DNA of 64,000 nucleotides from Perca fluviatilis (lineage: Eukaryota > Chordata > Actinopteri > Perciformes > Percidae), in the NCBI RefSeq assembly GCF_010015445.1, contig NC_053115.1, positions 7,957,576-8,021,575 on the forward strand. The letters are read 5' to 3'. A program made the translations under genes and the position numbers. This document shows, one piece after another, positions 11,052 to 26,325 of the stretch (positions are counted from its first letter, which is position 1; the number at the start of each line of letters is the position of its first letter). The notes under the pieces are model-generated. The model had not been told where the DNA came from. It was given only the letters and a program-made list of their open reading frames with translations, and ran no database searches.

Positions 11052-12031
11052 TAGAGTTGTCAATCTTCCTCTATACCATTCGAATTCCATTTAATATTTT
11101 TTTTAATAATCAAATAATATTTGAATATTTAATGCTCAATTGCAGCCTGTAAAATAATATGTATGTGGCTTATGCATTGTCGATGGCACACAGCTACAAA
11201 TCAACAGAGAACTCTGTAATGAAACATTATCAACAAGTGTAGTGAAGCGGCTCTGTTGTAAATGCTAACAGTGCTCGGTTAGCACAATTACATCATGTCA
11301 GAAAGCACAGCCAAAACATTTTATCATAAACTAACTAGGTAAGTAACAAACGATGCTAACGGCATTAATAACTAAGCCAAACGGTGCTGTCACTACTGTT
11401 TTAGTGATTTATAAGCAACCTGTTTCTTGCAATTGTCACATTACTGAGAATACAGCTATTAGAAGGTAATATATGAAGTAGAAGCTAACTCTGACAGCTG
11501 TAGGGCAGCTAACATAAACTTTAGCTGTCTTCATGAAGCCCAGCTATGCTTACGCTAACGTTACTTACTATACCTCAAGACGCAGTTCGAAAACAAGAAC
11601 GAGCTAACTAATGTTAACATAAGCACTTTGGCTCGGTGGAAGTCGATTTTAAAGTCATGTTAAAATTATTTCCCGTCCTTCGTTACGATTTCCAGCCGCA
11701 GCCTGTCACTCCCCCGTGTACTAACGTTACTCAGTACTTAACGTTAGCTCCGTAATGTTGCACTAACGTTACTCGGTACGTAACGTTAGCTCCGTAATGT
11801 TGTACTAACGTTATCTTAGACCTCACAATGCCTTGTGTTTCTCACTCCCGCTAAGTTATTGTTCATAAGACATGACATGACGGGTAGGTCAAGATGAGAA
11901 GAGAGAGATTAAATAACAGCATATTTATAAAAAATGGTCACATTCAAATAGTAATTTCAGCATTCGAATAGTATTGATTTTTTTACTATTTGAATTATAT
12001 TCAAATTTCGGCATTTGTTCCAACAGCCCTA
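11052..12031. mobile_element. hAT-like element with perfect 8-bp duplication
   Basis: The octamer CAGGGAAC lies on both sides (11044-11051 and 12032-12039). The ends read TAGAGTTGTC and, inverted, TAGGGCTGTTGG. They are followed by AT-rich subterminal repeats with the word TTCGAAT / ATTCGAATA. An 8-bp duplication with TAGRG-type termini fits the hAT superfamily. The 980-bp body has no transposase-like frame, so it is non-autonomous. It contains a 42-bp tandem duplication at 11719-11813. Confidence 0.8.
11719..11813. repeat. 42-bp tandem duplication inside hAT element
   Basis: Two 42-bp units (11719-11760, 11761-11802) plus 11 bases of a third. Each contains ACTAACGTTACT and AACGTTAGCTCCGTAATGTT, and the two units differ at only a few positions. 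Confidence 0.85.
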
Positions 12032-12039
12032 CAGGGAAC

Positions 12040-13263
12040 TGACGAAGTGTCTACATGTCGACATGCATCCCATAATGTACTGTACAGCTCCTCCAGCAGA
12101 CACACAATAGGCCCTTACAGACCCAAGGGAGATTGTTAAAATAGCGCGGCAGGTTAGCTAAGATGAGCAGTGAACTATTCCCATGTGGGGATCATCAAAT
12201 AGATACCTAAGGGATTGATGGCAGCCTTTAGGCGCCTCCTAATACTCACATTTTGGACAGATGTGACTGCGAGGATGAGTCCCCGGTGGATGGGAAATAC
12301 TTCACAGCACCTGTTAGCTGCTGGTTGTCAATAGAAACCAGGGAATATGAGGGAGCTGAGGTGGGCTGGTTACCTGGTGAGCAGGCAGCAGCGCTCTTTG
12401 TTGGCCTAATGGTTAAATAGGGTTTGTTTGGAGCTGGGGTGGGGGTGGTGGAGGGGGTGATAAGCTGACACAGAGCAAATCGTGAGACTGCTCGGCTGCA
12501 GTCTCCTCTTCCCTCATGATAACAGTTTGGCTGCTATTTGCGCTTGTTTTTTTACTTCTCAAATCTTTCCCAGTACATGCAGCATGTGACAAAGGTGGAA
12601 GACAAAGAAGTGATACAAAACCAGAGAGAAGCTGTAAAGCCCCTTTTTCAGTGTCCACTTTTGCCTTCTACCCTCATCCCCTCCCAGCCTCTGTGGATCC
12701 ACAGGGTCTAACTAAGCACCTTCTGTCCTGCCCAGCCTACCCGACTCTTGATCTCCCGAGGCCCTCCGCCATCCTTCACTGGTCTTAATGACAGACATTT
12801 ATTTAATTCAAGCTACTGGGAAATGAGATTAGTTTCAATAGAGGAAGACAGGGGGTGCAGACAGTGGAGCCAGAGGGAACGAGAGGGAGAAAGAAAGTGA
12901 GAATGTGTGTGTGTTATCCCATCACCCGCCACCTGCCTGCCTCTGCAGTACATTTAGAACAACACATTTAATGCATTACAGTCCATTGCTTGTCATTCTG
13001 TCACTGACTCCATCATGGCTCACTGTAGCATGCCCAAATGAGCCAGCAGGAACACAATGACAGAGATGATGTTAATGAAGATGATGATAGTAGTGATGAT
13101 GAAGATGATGCTGCCGTCGGTTGGTAATGTGATCGCGTGTTCCTGATTGTTTCTTCGACACCGTTTCTCACTTCATTATATTTGCAATAGCTCTGCCATT
13201 GGGATATTGCTCTCCACCAAACAGCAGCGTCAGACTCTGCATGCTAGTGGAAGCATTGAGTCA

Positions 13264-13266
<3 letters not shown>
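12040..13266. other. Unique non-coding sequence with GAT-rich patch
   Basis: No gene is seen. 12434-12460 is G-rich (GGGGTGGGGGTGGTGGAGGG) but has only three runs of three or more G. 13065-13110 is an imperfect (GAT)n patch. CATGTCGACATG near 12054 is a short palindrome. Confidence 0.45.

Positions 13267-13325
<59 letters not shown>
13267..13325. repeat. (GT)n microsatellite
   Basis: About 29 perfect GT units. Confidence 0.97.
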
Positions 13326-13327
<2 letters not shown>

Positions 13328-13444
13328 CTCTGTATGACTCTGTGTGAGCTTGTGCAGTGTATCACCCTCTAGCTCTGACACAGTCCACAGAGAGGAAACT
13401 GCGACAGGAGACCTTGGTTCAAACATATGTTCAATTTATCACTC

Positions 13445-13446
<2 letters not shown>

Positions 13447-13485
<39 letters not shown>

Positions 13486-13502
13486 ACACATACACACACA
13501 CA
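13447..13502. repeat. (CA)n microsatellite, imperfect
   Basis: CA array interrupted by GCACACAGACACATACA-type variants. Confidence 0.93.
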
Positions 13503-13629
13503 GACATGGAGGCATGCACACACACATGCACTTGATAGTTCTTTAATTTACTCTGAATTGCAAGGTGATTGCATACACGCCACACAAATACGCACACTCA
13601 GCCGAATGCAAATCACATTAAATAAAGCA

Positions 13630-13652
13630 TACACACACACACACACACACAC
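13630..13652. repeat. (CA)n microsatellite
   Basis: About 11 CA units. Confidence 0.9.
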
Positions 13653-14808
13653 CCCTGCCTACAGAGATATGAGGCGGCTACACTAGGCTGCCTAAAGCCT
13701 CCCGAAGCTCGTGTCAACTCCTCCCTCCATCCCACATTGGAGCTCTGCATTTTAACTAAACAGCTAGCTTTGTCAGCACCAGTTCGTCACAGCAGGGACC
13801 CCCCCCCCCGCCCAATCCCCCTTTTTTTGCCTCTGTGTCGGTCTGTACATGTTCTGTGCATTGTGATTCATGGTGGTTGGATGTTTATGAGTGAACGTTG
13901 TGCGTTTACATTCATTTGGATTTAATCATCAGGTTGAGCTTGCTGGCTGTGACTGGACAAACATGGGTGTCGAGCATAAAAATACATGCCAACGCTCACC
14001 CACAGGTGCCAAACGTCCTTATACACAAGATATTTACATGCTGAAATAAAACCACCTACTGGGCTACAACAATTATTCGGCTGCTGCCTACAGCACATTA
14101 ACATTAAGGTTGAGTCACCCCATTAAAGGTGTTTAGCCTCCGGGGAAAGCGCTTTAATGTTGAGAGAAAGTACAAATAGCTTGGAACAAGCCGGAACCAT
14201 TTTATATTTAGGGTCTAACAGAATACGGCATAGATTAATGGAAGCACTCTGCACAACAGGACTGATTTGGCTTTTGAAGCTGTTCCCCATGAAGGTTAAG
14301 TCAGTTACTGTACGGCGCCCTGACATTGTAAAGGGAAGGGAGAAGTCATACCTCTATTCATTAAACACCGGTGGGAAGATTTCACCAGGCTATATGTGAG
14401 GGTGATTCTCATCAAAGTCAAGTTTAGTTTCATTCAGCTATACATATATATAGTAAAATGATTATTTTAAATTAATCATATATGTGATTATTAATGCCAC
14501 CAATCAAAAAAGTTCTAATCTTCATTTCTGCACAGCTTACCTCCTGAGTTTTGGTCTAAAACCAAAAAAATGTATTCTTCCTCCATCATCTATTTCGTCT
14601 TTCCGGATAAAGACAGAATTGCTTTCTCATCTTGTTAGTATTCCCAATGTTAATTTCATTGAGTTACTGTCTTTTGTTTCTCCGAACACGAGAGCTGATA
14701 CAATTGACAATTCTTGAAAGTGAAATTGAAAAACAAATGATGCTTTTTAAATAACAAGCCCAGCACTGACCATGTTAAGTAATCCTCACGTCTCGGGCTC
14801 ACATTTTT

Positions 14809-14811
<3 letters not shown>
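13653..14811. other. Unique non-coding sequence
   Basis: No gene or element is seen. A homopolymeric C tract lies near 13799-13810. Confidence 0.4.

Positions 14812-14851
<40 letters not shown>
14812..14851. repeat. (GA)n microsatellite
   Basis: About 19 perfect AG/GA units. Confidence 0.95.
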
Positions 14852-14852
<1 letters not shown>

Positions 14853-16709
14853 GCTTCTTGTCTTAACTTGCACCCAGCTGTGGAAATGAGTCCTGACAGA
14901 CTTCTCATAGACGATATGGCAAAGATCTGTTTAGACTTGTGCAGTGTGAGTGAAGACATGATGTGTAAAAGTGCGCTACATGTTTTTCCATTGTTAACAG
15001 GGTGAATTCTCACCCAGACCCACTGCTTGTCTGTAACTAAGGCAGTGAAAAACACAAGTCGTATTCAGAAATTTTTATCAGTACATCCACAGTAGTTTTG
15101 AGTGCAGTGCACGTAAGCAATGCTTATCTCTGAAGAAAGGGGGCCTTTAGTGATTACAGTGTATTGACAGTTGGGTGTGTGTAACAGCAGTCTCCTGAAG
15201 TGCCCCATTACCTCTGATTTAAAGTGTGTACAGAGCAACAGGCCAGGCAATACAGTCCCTCCTCTGGAGCTACCAATGGTATTTTTGCTCACGGACGGAA
15301 GGGCTGCAGAGAGAGCGAAGCAGGGAAATTATAGGACTTAAAATTAGTCATATTCACAGTCATATAATCACATTATCTACCAGTAATAACAATTTTTGCA
15401 TTTATCCCTCTTTATATCTGCATTCAGTTTTTGGCTCATTAAAAATCTTCATGTTTAGAGACGTGCATTAGAGGAGTTTAACTGAAAAGCTTTCTACTTT
15501 GACTACCGATATGTACATTTTTATTCATGCGGCATTAGTCTAAGTAGTTACAGACCTCAGCAAATTGTGCTTCAAAGCATGTACAGCTTACTAAACGTAA
15601 CTAATTAGGTATTTCTTTTGAACTGGAAACATCTTTAACTGATTAATTAAAGTGAATAATTAAGATATCAGCAAGAGTGCGGTCAAAACTGACAAGGGCA
15701 CTTTTACTGTTACTAAACTGTCCTATTCATCTGGACAGACAAGAGAAAAAAAGACATATATCCCCTAATTTGCTGGCTGGTATCATTAATCGTTCCATTT
15801 TCTGCAACAGAACACACTCCACTATTGCTGGCCTGCTACATATCAAGAGTGAAAGACCCGTGGTTACCAAAGCAGCATCTCCAACGCATTTACCTGTTTG
15901 ACTCACAAACGATAGCACTCCACATATTTTCTCACAATCAACACTCGATTCGAGAGTTTTGGCATTCCTCATTTCCAGCAACACTAGTGGAAAAAATAAA
16001 ATTTTGAATTTACTTGAGTTACTGATAGCATTTAATGCATTTTTTCCCTCCACGTCACCAGTGCATGGAGCTCCCTGCTCCCCTGCCAGCAAAAGTCTGC
16101 CAGATGATGCAAACTGCCATTCATCTGCATGTACTGCCCACGCTGCAGTGACACAGAGCCGGTTGAAAATCAATAATCAGATGCACACAAATTTTGACAG
16201 AGTTTTGCACATCTTTCATATATCCCATCAGGCATGTTTTCTATTATTTGTTGACACATCTCACTGAGATAAAAACTTGACAAAGAATCGCTGTTGAGCA
16301 CATACAAGGACTGACCCGGTGTCAGCATTACTGTCTGCAGGACCATGGATTAGGCAATCTTATCATATGGAGTTGTTGGTCGAGTTGCATGTTGGGAGCC
16401 AAGAACACGTGCATATCTGTTAGTCTAAACTTTTTCAGGCAGTGGCCATGGTTTATGTGTTGCATTGAGGGTTGAATATACGATCGCTCACTCCACAAGG
16501 GCCCTATTACTACAAAATGTTAACGCTCCATGTCATTGTGCTTCCATTCAGTCACTTTAGTACAATAATTAATCAAAATAAACATACAGCGCTTGACAAT
16601 AAGGCTTTTATATTCGGCACTAATCAGACAACTCATTAGGCAGTAATGAGCCGACTCTGCCTGCTCTTGTCGTGTTTGGGGGAAGTTTGGCGCATGGGGA
16701 GAAGTGTTT
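14852..16709. other. Unique non-coding sequence
   Basis: No gene or element is recognised. The 148-codon minus frame at 15727-16173 has no visible domain, signal or family resemblance. 16560-16670 has TAAT/ATTA-rich composition like some conserved non-coding DNA. Confidence 0.4.
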
Positions 16710-16820
16710 TTGTGTGTGTGTGGTTGTGTGTGTGTGTGTGCGTGTGTGTGTGTGCGTGCATGTGTGTGTGATACACATAAGCACACATGCACCCACACAT
16801 ACACACATATACACACATAC
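16710..16820. repeat. (GT)n joined to (CA)n in inverted order
   Basis: A GT-rich array (16710-16770) is followed after a few bases by a CA-rich array (16772-16820). The two are reverse complements, so the region can form a long imperfect hairpin. Confidence 0.9.
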
Positions 16821-17257
16821 CAGCCGGCACTCCTGTAGTCCCACTCCAATTATGGCAGCATTTCACCCGGGAAGAAGCCCACTTACCCAGCATTCACTTT
16901 ATGAATAATTGATTGTTTGTGCCAGTGTTATATTTGTAAATACACGTTTGCTCTCTGATTAATAGTTTTCTAGACATACTCATTTGTTCAATTTGATTAC
17001 AGTCTTTAATATATTATTTATTAGCTGAAAATGCTCTCTGGTTATTAGTCATCACAAGGGCAACAAGAAGATTTGGCATAAGGACACATCTGCATGCAAA
17101 CAGACGTGCTCACATCAATCCACACTCACTCACATGGCAGGTGGCAGTGTGTGTGTATGTGTGATTTAACACGTTGCTCAGATGTTGTGAACATTTTAAC
17201 AGCCTTTCAGCATGTGTTAGTGCATGTCTTTTAGTTTCACAGCGATTTTTTTAAAAG

Positions 17258-17856
17258 ATTCCCTCCAGTCAAAAATGTGTTTTTCTTATGTTTGTGTCCC
17301 CTAAAATGTTTGACCTGTACAAAGTTTTTCTTTAGAGAGGTGTTTTCACATTCCTCTACTGTCTGTGCATCTGTGAACCTGAGATTCAAACGTGTGCCGG
17401 GACGGCTATATTTGGTACATCACAGATTCAAAAGCCGATTGCTGTCTAATATGCAAAGAAAGCTGAAGCCTTCGGCGTCAGAGCGAACGTTTTCAGTACG
17501 GAGAGCGAAAAACGCACGGTCATCGTAGCTGTGTCATCCACTGCCAGTTACAAGCTAACAAACAACATTAACTAATAAAAGATGCTAACTACTGTACACT
17601 TACCATTCTGATGGTATGATGTTCAGGACGCCAAAACTATCGCTGCAGAATGCGAGTAGGCCGCGGCGTTGCGGCCGCTGCACGTCCTGTCTGAACAGCC
17701 ATTTTAATGTAGAACTAAAGATCATCTTGTGATGGGATCACACCATGCCAAATCGGGTCAGGGGCGTAAAGAGGTGTGTGGGGGGACAATGGCCACTTCC
17801 CTTATTCCTATCCCCCTATTTCCGGCGCCCTTGCTCAGACCACATTTTGCCATTAA

Positions 17857-17910
<54 letters not shown>

Positions 17911-17930
17911 CTCTCAAGGTGAAAACAAGA
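17258..17930. repeat. Interspersed repeat carrying an internal CA array
   Basis: The right part (from about 17717) matches 31295-31485: both contain AAAGA(T/C)CATCTTG, ACACACC, GGGGCGTAAAG, a short G-rich stretch and CAATGG(C/T)C, then a (CA)n array, then AAGGTGAAAA. The left part (TCAAAAATGTGTTTTTCTTATG through AGGCCGCGGCGTTGCGGCCGCT) fits a longer version of a teleost repeat I recall. Class unknown. Confidence 0.5.
17858..17908. repeat. (CA)n microsatellite inside repeat
   Basis: About 25 perfect units. It lies at the same relative position as the CA array at 31430-31462 in the related copy. Confidence 0.95.
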
Positions 17931-18930
17931 CCAGTGTTGCGGCTGGTTAATACCACAAATTTACCATTTACAATAATACAGTAAGAAAGTGTAGAGAGGT
18001 TATGAAACAGACAATGCAGATGTAATTTGGTGCTTTGTGAGAGCTCAAAAAGTTTTCTTCATGTCATTGATAAAGGAAATGAGAAAGTGTGACCTTTTGG
18101 GTGAGTTTTTAATATGTGGGAGTCTGCATCATCACTTGCTTTGACTGCTTCTTTTCACAGCAGCTTTATAAAGAACCTAGTCAAATGTGTTGGATGAATT
18201 GAAAAGAAAACTAATAGTGTGGTACAGACAGGAATGCGCGACGTTTGTCTGACATTTTTCACTGGAGAGCAAAGACAACACAAGCAGCAAAGATCTGCTA
18301 CTGTATATGTACTAAATATAAAAAAGAACATTGATATAAAAAAGGCTCTCTATCTTTTTGTAGTCACTGTACAACTCCTGAGGAATTTGGAAGGACGTGA
18401 AAATTAAAACTGGTCACGTCTAAATGATACAAAATGTATCAGTTTATCCATCAGCAGCAGATCAGTTTGTCCCACTGATGCATTTGCAATGACTGGGGGG
18501 GGTTATGCAAGCTTTAGCCATTGACATATATATAAGCTTAGCTGGGTTTCTTTTTTCTGCCTCCAGGAAGTGCACCATAGCTATCATAGATGTGATCCTA
18601 AATCCGAGTGTGTGCAGTCAACACAAAGAATTACTTTCCATTCTGTGGTAAAGCATACTCGTAGTCCACCACTAAATAGGGGAAAACAACAAAACAAGGG
18701 GAGTCAGAGGTGGTAGACAGTAGCGCTCTACCAGACCTGGGTATTTGTTGACCAGTTTCCCACCATGCAGTCAGTTACTGTTTTTTTCTGTCTTTTGTTG
18801 TTACTGCCAGCACTACCAATGTCATTGTGTGTGACAAAAGGGTACTTAAAAATACAGAGTTACAAGAACAGGAACAGTTGACTACTGTAATCTACTGTAA
18901 ACAGTTTAGACCTGTGACATCATCATCCTA

Positions 18931-18934
<4 letters not shown>
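17931..18934. other. Unique non-coding sequence
   Basis: No gene is established. A possible splice-site-bounded segment at 18567-18647 is listed under findings. Confidence 0.4.

Positions 18935-19000
<66 letters not shown>
18935..19000. repeat. (CA)n microsatellite
   Basis: About 33 perfect CA units. Confidence 0.97.
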
Positions 19001-19003
<3 letters not shown>

Positions 19004-19588
19004 GAACCAGCCTATATGCAAAATTAAAAAATAATGTAGTGTTTGCATATAGAGCGGGGAAGTGACATCAAATCACGTGGTCACTCAACATGCATTTGAA
19101 GACACATTCTACAGACAGCTGTGAACACACCTGTGCTTACAGCTGTCCACTTGTGATCGGATCACTCAGGACAGATTCTGAAAACAGCCTGTTGTTCAGT
19201 TGCGCCTGTCAGGTTGGTAAAGCGATAAAAAAAATAGTGTTCTCACAGTTTGATGACCTCAACAAATTTCTAACATTGCTCTACCCAACTTTAACCAGAA
19301 AAGAGGTGTAGTGAGCCAGAATCAATGAAAACACCTTTGTAGGTGTGCGGGCCCTTAACGAAATACACACTGATGTTCACATTAGCAGCAAATGTTTCCC
19401 TCACACCAAATCAGACATTTTCGAATTATCCCGTATTGTAAAATGCTGGATGTGACTAATTTTGCTGTAACAGCATGCACAGTGCTATTGTAGAAAACCT
19501 TGAAACCTGTTGCATAGAGGTTGTGGACGAATGCCCAGCAACTCAATCGGGGAGGCTCACTTACAAAACTGACAGACATGGTGCATCA

Positions 19589-19592
<4 letters not shown>
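19001..19592. other. Unique non-coding sequence
   Basis: Nothing recognised. Confidence 0.4.
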
Positions 19593-19625
<33 letters not shown>

Positions 19626-19641
19626 GTGTGTGTGTTCGTGT

Positions 19642-19724
<83 letters not shown>
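19593..19724. repeat. (GT)n microsatellite, interrupted
   Basis: About 130 bp of GT units with GC and TTCGTG interruptions. The Cys-Val and Thr-His frames over it are artefacts. Confidence 0.97.
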
Positions 19725-20819
19725 GGTGTGCTCCTCGGGAGTGCTAGCAGGCCAACTGAAGAGAGAAGGAAAAGCTGCACTGCTCTGCACCATATGCCAA
19801 ATATGAGCCTGCCTGCCAAGTTGTGGGGGATACTGGCAAGTGCTAGCAAAGCTGAATTCTTGACAGAGGGAGATGAATAATTGAACATGTGCGGAGCAAA
19901 GTTCTGTTAGGATAGAGTGGGGTGCCTTTAAACATGGAGAAGGGGAATGGAGACACTGACTATGAGCAAAACTCTCATTTAGATAGTGATGTGTTTGCTT
20001 TTTGTAAACAAGTCAGAAAGTTTCAGAGAATTTGAAATGAACTTGAATGGATGTACGGTGAGACATGAGTGGAAAAAAAGCACAACTTTTGGCATTTATG
20101 CATTTTGATCATAACAACTAACAAACCAAAGAGGCCAACAGCTGTCATCAAGCCTACACGTTTGCACTGCAAGCACACAGAAAACCGTGAAAATCAATAT
20201 ACATACTGTAGAGTAAGGAATGTTTCAAGAGATTGAGTGTTTTATATTCAAATTGTGATAATTTAGCACACACTTCAATCCAGATCAGCCTCTAGTAAAT
20301 GCAGCAGAACAAGCTTACAGGCTCTTATTATTGACCCGTAGTCCTACCAAATCTCATGACAATAGATATTGATAATTATTGATAGTTTGGTGAACAATGA
20401 AATGCCAAAGGGATATACATTTTCAGTCCATATGTTTAAAGCAGGCATGTACAGTAAAGCCACTTTTCAAGTTGACTTTTTTAATGATTGAAAGCAAAAA
20501 AGGGGCACACAAAGTAACACATCTAACTAAGTCAGGTGGAAAATGTTGTTAAGCACAGCTCCATCCAACATACAGTAGCTGGTGTGTGAGAAACTATACA
20601 TGTTTGAGGCATTTTGCCATATGTCCCATATGTTGCAGGTTCCCATTTCATTTGGCGTCATCATTTTAGGAGATGTGTCATCAATCATCAAATCCACTAA
20701 ACATCTCCTAACATACTGTAGAGTCATCATTCTTCTCTGAATAAAAGTAAAATAGGACTAAGAGTGTATAGCCAGCAGATCTCAGACGCTGCACTTGGGC
20801 ACAGTTGTGCTTTAAATTA
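19725..20819. other. Unique non-coding sequence
   Basis: Nothing recognised. Confidence 0.4.
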
Positions 20820-21109
20820 ATTTCTAACATGAGCATGCTAATATGTTCACATTGACAATGCTAACATGTTGATGTTTAGCATGTGTAATGTTTACCATGT
20901 TCACCATCTCAGTTTAGTGTGTTAGCATGCTAACATTTGCTAATTAGCTCTCAACACAAAGTACAGCTGAGGTTGATGGGAATGTCAGTTTTGCAGATAG
21001 TCATAAACCAAAGTTTTAGAGAACCTATAATGGTGCTGGATAAAAGGAGATGGTATCAGCAAGTTATTACAATTTATCCTGAAGGGAATTTATGTATATA
21101 CTAAATTGA
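20820..21109 (+). repeat. Teleost 'GCTAACATGCTAA' interspersed repeat
   Basis: Contains GCATGCTAATATG, GCTAACATGTTGATGTTTAG, GTTAGCATGCTAACATTTGC and CAGCTGAGGTTGATGGGAAT. These phrases match a widespread fish repeat. A reverse-oriented copy is at 30040-31250. This copy ends where the fold-back element at 21110 begins. Confidence 0.6.
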
Positions 21110-21370
21110 ATAGGTGGGCCAGCGCATTTTTTGTCTTATTGCAAGTAATTAGGTTGTTTTTTTGTCTTTTGTTGGCTCACTTTTACTCACAACATGCAAA
21201 CCGGCAACATAGGATTCCATTCACTACGCTAAGCTAACTAGCGGCGGCGCTGCTGGTGTTGCAGCAGACTAAAACAATGCATGCACAAAAAAATGCGTTG
21301 GCCCACCTATCTACAGCTAGGGGAGACCGTGATAAGCCCTATTTCAACAAACGGTGGCGTATCCCTTTAA
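21110..21370. mobile_element. Fold-back MITE, TTAA on the right end
   Basis: ATAGGTGGGCCAGCGCATTT (21110 on) recurs inverted at about 21285-21310. The right arm continues outward about 57 bp further to ATCCCTTTAA, ending in TTAA at 21367-21370. The left arm lacks that outer segment, so the left end is truncated. TTAA suggests a piggyBac-type element (inference). Confidence 0.6.
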
Positions 21371-25427
<4,057 letters not shown>

Positions 25428-26075
25428 TAGTGCTGTCAAACGATTAAAATATTTAATCGCGATTAATCGTATTAATGTCATAGTTAACTCACAATTAATC
25501 GCATATTTTTAGCTATTCTGAATGCCCCTTGATTTCTTTTTGTCCCATTATTTTTTCTCATTTTAATGCTCTTATCAACATGGACAAGTGGATTGGCTTG
25601 CTTTGTGCTTTTGTCGCCTGGCTTTGACGAGGGGGCGGAGAATTCGCATCAGCTGTGTGCTCGGCCATCAAGTGGTATTTCAGACTGGACGTGCTGCGAC
25701 GATTGCTCAGTTCACAACGACCAAACACACAGATCACTTTGGTCTTGTCAACGGAACCATTTGGCAACTTTTTCCATTCAGAATCTTATTGGCATCCATT
25801 TCAGCGTCTCGCACTCGCCATCCACTCAAAACGTAACATTAGCCTAATACTCTACACAAGTGTGTGTGTGGCGTGCCTGTTGTTTTGTTTCCGGTCTAGC
25901 TAGATCCGGTGTGGTGTTGTAGTTTTCTAACGTTACTAGTTGTTGCAACAGCATATGAAAAAAACTACAAAGTTTGCTAGGCCAAAAAGAGCGTTAATCT
26001 CGCGATAAAAAAATTAAAGCCGTTAAAATGGGTTTGCCTTAACGCCGTTAATAACGCGTTTAACTGACAGCACTA
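25428..26075 (-). mobile_element. hAT-like element relic (TAGTGCTGTC ends)
   Basis: The left end reads TAGTGCTGTCAAACGATT and the right end, inverted, reads TAGTGCTGTCAGTTAAACGC. Both are followed by AT-rich subterminal words (TTAATCG, TTAACGGCG). An open BED-finger remnant at 25558-25767 shows that transcription ran on the minus strand. Only about 650 bp remain of a full hAT of several kb, so it is an internally deleted derivative. The expected 8-bp duplication is not preserved: flanking octamers CACAGTTC and CAAATAAC match poorly. Element identity is strong from termini plus zinc finger. Confidence 0.8.
25558..25767 (-). pseudogene. hAT transposase BED zinc-finger fragment
   Basis: A 69-residue minus-strand frame holds the N-terminal part of a hAT (ZBED-type) transposase. 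Visible features: the segment KVICVFGRCEL (residues 10-20), then STSSLKYHLMAEH (25-37), the classic BED-finger end. Cys13, His32 and His37 fit zinc ligands. BED fingers usually have Cys-x2-Cys, but here residue 16 is Gly and the next Cys is residue 18, so the finger may be damaged. After about residue 45 the chain becomes Pro/Gln/Ser/Lys-rich linker and ends. No RNase-H-like catalytic core or dimerisation domain is present. The finger normally binds subterminal repeats of the element. This is a deletion relic, not a working transposase or a domesticated gene, as far as this window shows. Confidence 0.75.
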
Positions 26076-26084
26076 CAAATAACA

Positions 26085-26325
26085 TATAATCCGTTGATCA
26101 GTGAGCTTCAGAAGTGCTGGTAGACAGATTTTGTAACTGTGGGACAGAGCCAGACTTGCTGTATCCACCTGCTTCCTGTCTTTATGCTAAGCTAAGCTAA
26201 CTGGCTGTTGGCCTCAGCTAAATATTTAGTGTACAGACATGAGAGAGGTATCAATCTTCCCATCTAACTCTTGGCAAGAAAGCCAATAAGGACATTTCCC
26301 AAAATGTTAAACTATTGCTCTAACT
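26085..26325. mobile_element. Half copy of TTAA-type MITE
   Basis: GTGAGCTTCAGAAGTGCTGG, ATGCTAAGCTAAGCTAACTG and CCCAAAATGTTAAACTATT match the right half of the element at 36603-37451. Only one arm is present here. It lies next to the hAT relic ending at 26075. Confidence 0.6.

Noticed and set aside
12430..12462. G-quadruplex in the G-rich stretch
   Set aside because: Only three runs of three or more G; it does not meet the four-run pattern.
15727..16173. 148-codon minus-strand open frame
   Set aside because: No motif, no neighbours suggesting an exon, and competing frames on the other strand.
19475..19888. Cys-Val and Thr-His repeat proteins over dinucleotide arrays
   Set aside because: Direct translations of (GT)n/(CA)n; the same artefact occurs at 10175, 13344, 16520, 17729, 22711, 34029, 39243 and 58706.
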